Positions 6,125 to 6,918 of a stretch of 6,918 nucleotides of DNA are shown one piece after another; the stretch's first letter is position 1; every line of letters starts with the position of its first letter. The DNA lies in NCBI GenBank assembly GCA_028288395.1, contig JAQBNV010000677.1, positions 1-6,918 on the forward strand, in the 5' to 3' direction. Below the pieces are notes generated by a model, which was not told where the DNA came from, made no database searches, and was given only the letters and a program-made list of their open reading frames with translations. The DNA is from Adhaeribacter sp. (GTDB lineage: Bacteria > Bacteroidota > Bacteroidia > Cytophagales > Hymenobacteraceae). Both the position numbers and the translations under genes were made by a program.

Positions 6125-6384
6125 TAGTGGATGGTACTTTCGCTGAATACTCCCATATACAAAAAGGTGGCTCAACCGTGAAGAAAGGAGATACTGTTGA
6201 AAAAGGACAGTTAATAGCTAAGAGTGGAAATGTTGGTTATACCACTGGTCCACATTTACATTTTGCAGTATTTTTGCAGCGATTAAATGGAAGGGAATCT
6301 TTGAAGACTAAGTTTGCAATTAATAACGGCGAAGAGCCGGACTACCTGGTAGAGAATAAAGAATATACCCGTCGCTACAAATAA
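6125..6384 (+). pseudogene. M23 (LytM-type) peptidase gene, 5' half missing
   Basis: The surviving frame encodes the second half of an M23 zinc endopeptidase domain: VDGTFAEYSHIQKGG, then VKKGDTVEKGQLIAKSGNVG, then YTTGPHLHFAVFL. The His in EYSH corresponds to the catalytic His of LytM, and HLH holds the other catalytic His and a zinc ligand. The first half of the domain, with the HxxxD zinc ligands, and any signal peptide are absent; coding similarity stops exactly at the inverted-repeat element ending at 6124. The open frame runs a little into that element (from a TTG at 6103), but that part is element sequence. A GTG at 6127 could act as a start but would give an inactive fragment. Intact enzymes cut peptidoglycan cross-links in the envelope. 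The missing half is not found left of the element. Confidence 0.8.
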
Positions 6385-6467
6385 TATTTACTCAAATTAA
6401 GAACTAAAGGCCATGAAACCGCCGAGCCATTTTTCCTGGGATTTTATCGAGTAGCCACTGCAACTAT
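6385..6467. other. No supported gene
   Basis: This follows the peptidase remnant. Short open stretches exist on both strands (for example MKPPSHFSWDFIE on the + strand from 6413, stopped at once), but none is long enough or recognisable. No terminator hairpin is evident. Confidence 0.3.
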
Positions 6468-6593
6468 TTAGGTTTGATTGCCTGGCAGCAGGGGTACGTT
6501 TTGAATTAAATCTTTTGGAGTCGTTGGTACTACTTCGGTTTCTTTACAACCAGTAAGAATTAAAAGTATTGTTGCAAGAAAATGGGCAACGGA
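6468..6593 (-). pseudogene. Lipoprotein signal-peptide remnant
   Basis: The minus strand has a 41-codon open stretch between stops at 6591-6593 and 6468-6470. It encodes a hydrophobic run and a lipobox (HFLATILLILTGC, Cys codon at 6546-6548) followed by KETEVVPTTPKDLIQ, the usual polar linker after a lipidated Cys. No start codon exists in this frame. Just upstream a neighbouring frame reads NPLPIFL, which suggests a frameshift within the signal peptide. The frame stops 25 residues after the Cys. It looks like the front end of a decayed lipoprotein gene; chance similarity is possible because the segment is short. Confidence 0.4.
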
Positions 6594-6709
6594 TTATGAG
6601 GTATTCAGTATCTTTTATGGTCATCTGAAGCTTATCTTTATATAGAAAGGGATCAACAACTCTAATAAGAAAAGATACGATTTCTTCCGAAGAAAAATAA
6701 TAATCATTT

Positions 6710-6918
6710 CTAAAATAGGGCAACCGCACCAAAAATAAAGATTATAGCAAAAGAAGGAATACCGAGAGTGAGGATTTTGTTTTCCATGTATGGGAAATAA
6801 ACTTGACTTACAGCGGCATTTTGCAGAGCTAGCGGATTATCGGGTGGAGGGTCGTTGTCTGCATAGGCTAAGTGATATATTACTACTGATATTATGTGGG
6901 GTTCTGGCTGATTGCGAC
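6710..6918 (-). CDS. Partial membrane-protein frame entering from the right edge, possibly frameshifted
   Basis: On the minus strand a frame is open from the window edge to a TAG at 6710-6712, giving 68 visible codons. It contains DNDPPPDNPLALQ, then VSQVYFPYMENKILTLG, then a hydrophobic segment IPSFAIIFIFGAVALF that ends abruptly at the stop. The M at 6785-6787 could instead be the start of a separate small membrane protein. After the stop, another minus frame continues with hydrophobic and basic residues (EMIIIFLRKKSYLF, then ELLIPFYIKISFR), and the third has 62 open codons (6544-6732). This suggests one or more frameshifts in a gene whose 5' part lies outside the window. I do not recognise the family. 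Confidence 0.35.
   Translation of the reverse strand, partial: RNQPEPHIISVVIYHLAYADNDPPPDNPLALQNAAVSQVYFPYMENKILTLGIPSFAIIFIFGAVALF

Overview
The window looks like an accessory stretch of a Bacteroidota chromosome, most likely Cytophagales-like. This is inferred from the high A+T content, gene starts that mostly lack a Shine-Dalgarno sequence, two candidate promoters of the TTG/TAnnTTTG type, and protein families common in that phylum. No rRNA, tRNA, CRISPR array or complete insertion sequence is visible. Several short genes of unrelated function are separated by gaps that hold recognisable gene debris.

Left part (1-1376): a RimJ/RimL-type GNAT acetyltransferase enters from the left edge (1-525, +). 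It converges with a small basic coiled-coil protein gene (891-1133, -). Between them lies an open but frameshifted minus-strand remnant (514-765) and a strong hairpin with a T-tract (767-814).

Centre (1377-2867): this is the most interesting locus. One continuous reading frame of 495 sense codons is cut by a single in-frame TAA at 1968-1970. The layout is a helical N-terminal domain, an EVE-like (PUA-like) modified-base reading domain, and an HsdR-N/PD-(D/E)XK nuclease domain with the catalytic residues in place. It reads as a modification-dependent (type IV-like) restriction enzyme, either inactivated by one nonsense change or made as two polypeptides.

Right-centre (3027-5715): a secreted esterase of the LpqC/PHB-depolymerase type (+), a DUF4188 protein (+) and a 10-TM EamA-family transporter (-). 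Between the esterase and the DUF4188 gene is a short decayed copy of part of an EamA transporter gene, clearly related to the intact gene downstream.

Right part (5716-6918): a 182-bp MITE-like element with 13-bp perfect terminal inverted repeats ends directly against a beheaded M23 peptidase gene, which keeps the HxH half of the active site but lacks the HxxxD half. Beyond it the minus strand carries a lipobox-containing fragment and a partial, probably frameshifted membrane-protein frame that runs off the right edge. The window as a whole suggests gene decay around a disabled defence gene and a small mobile element.
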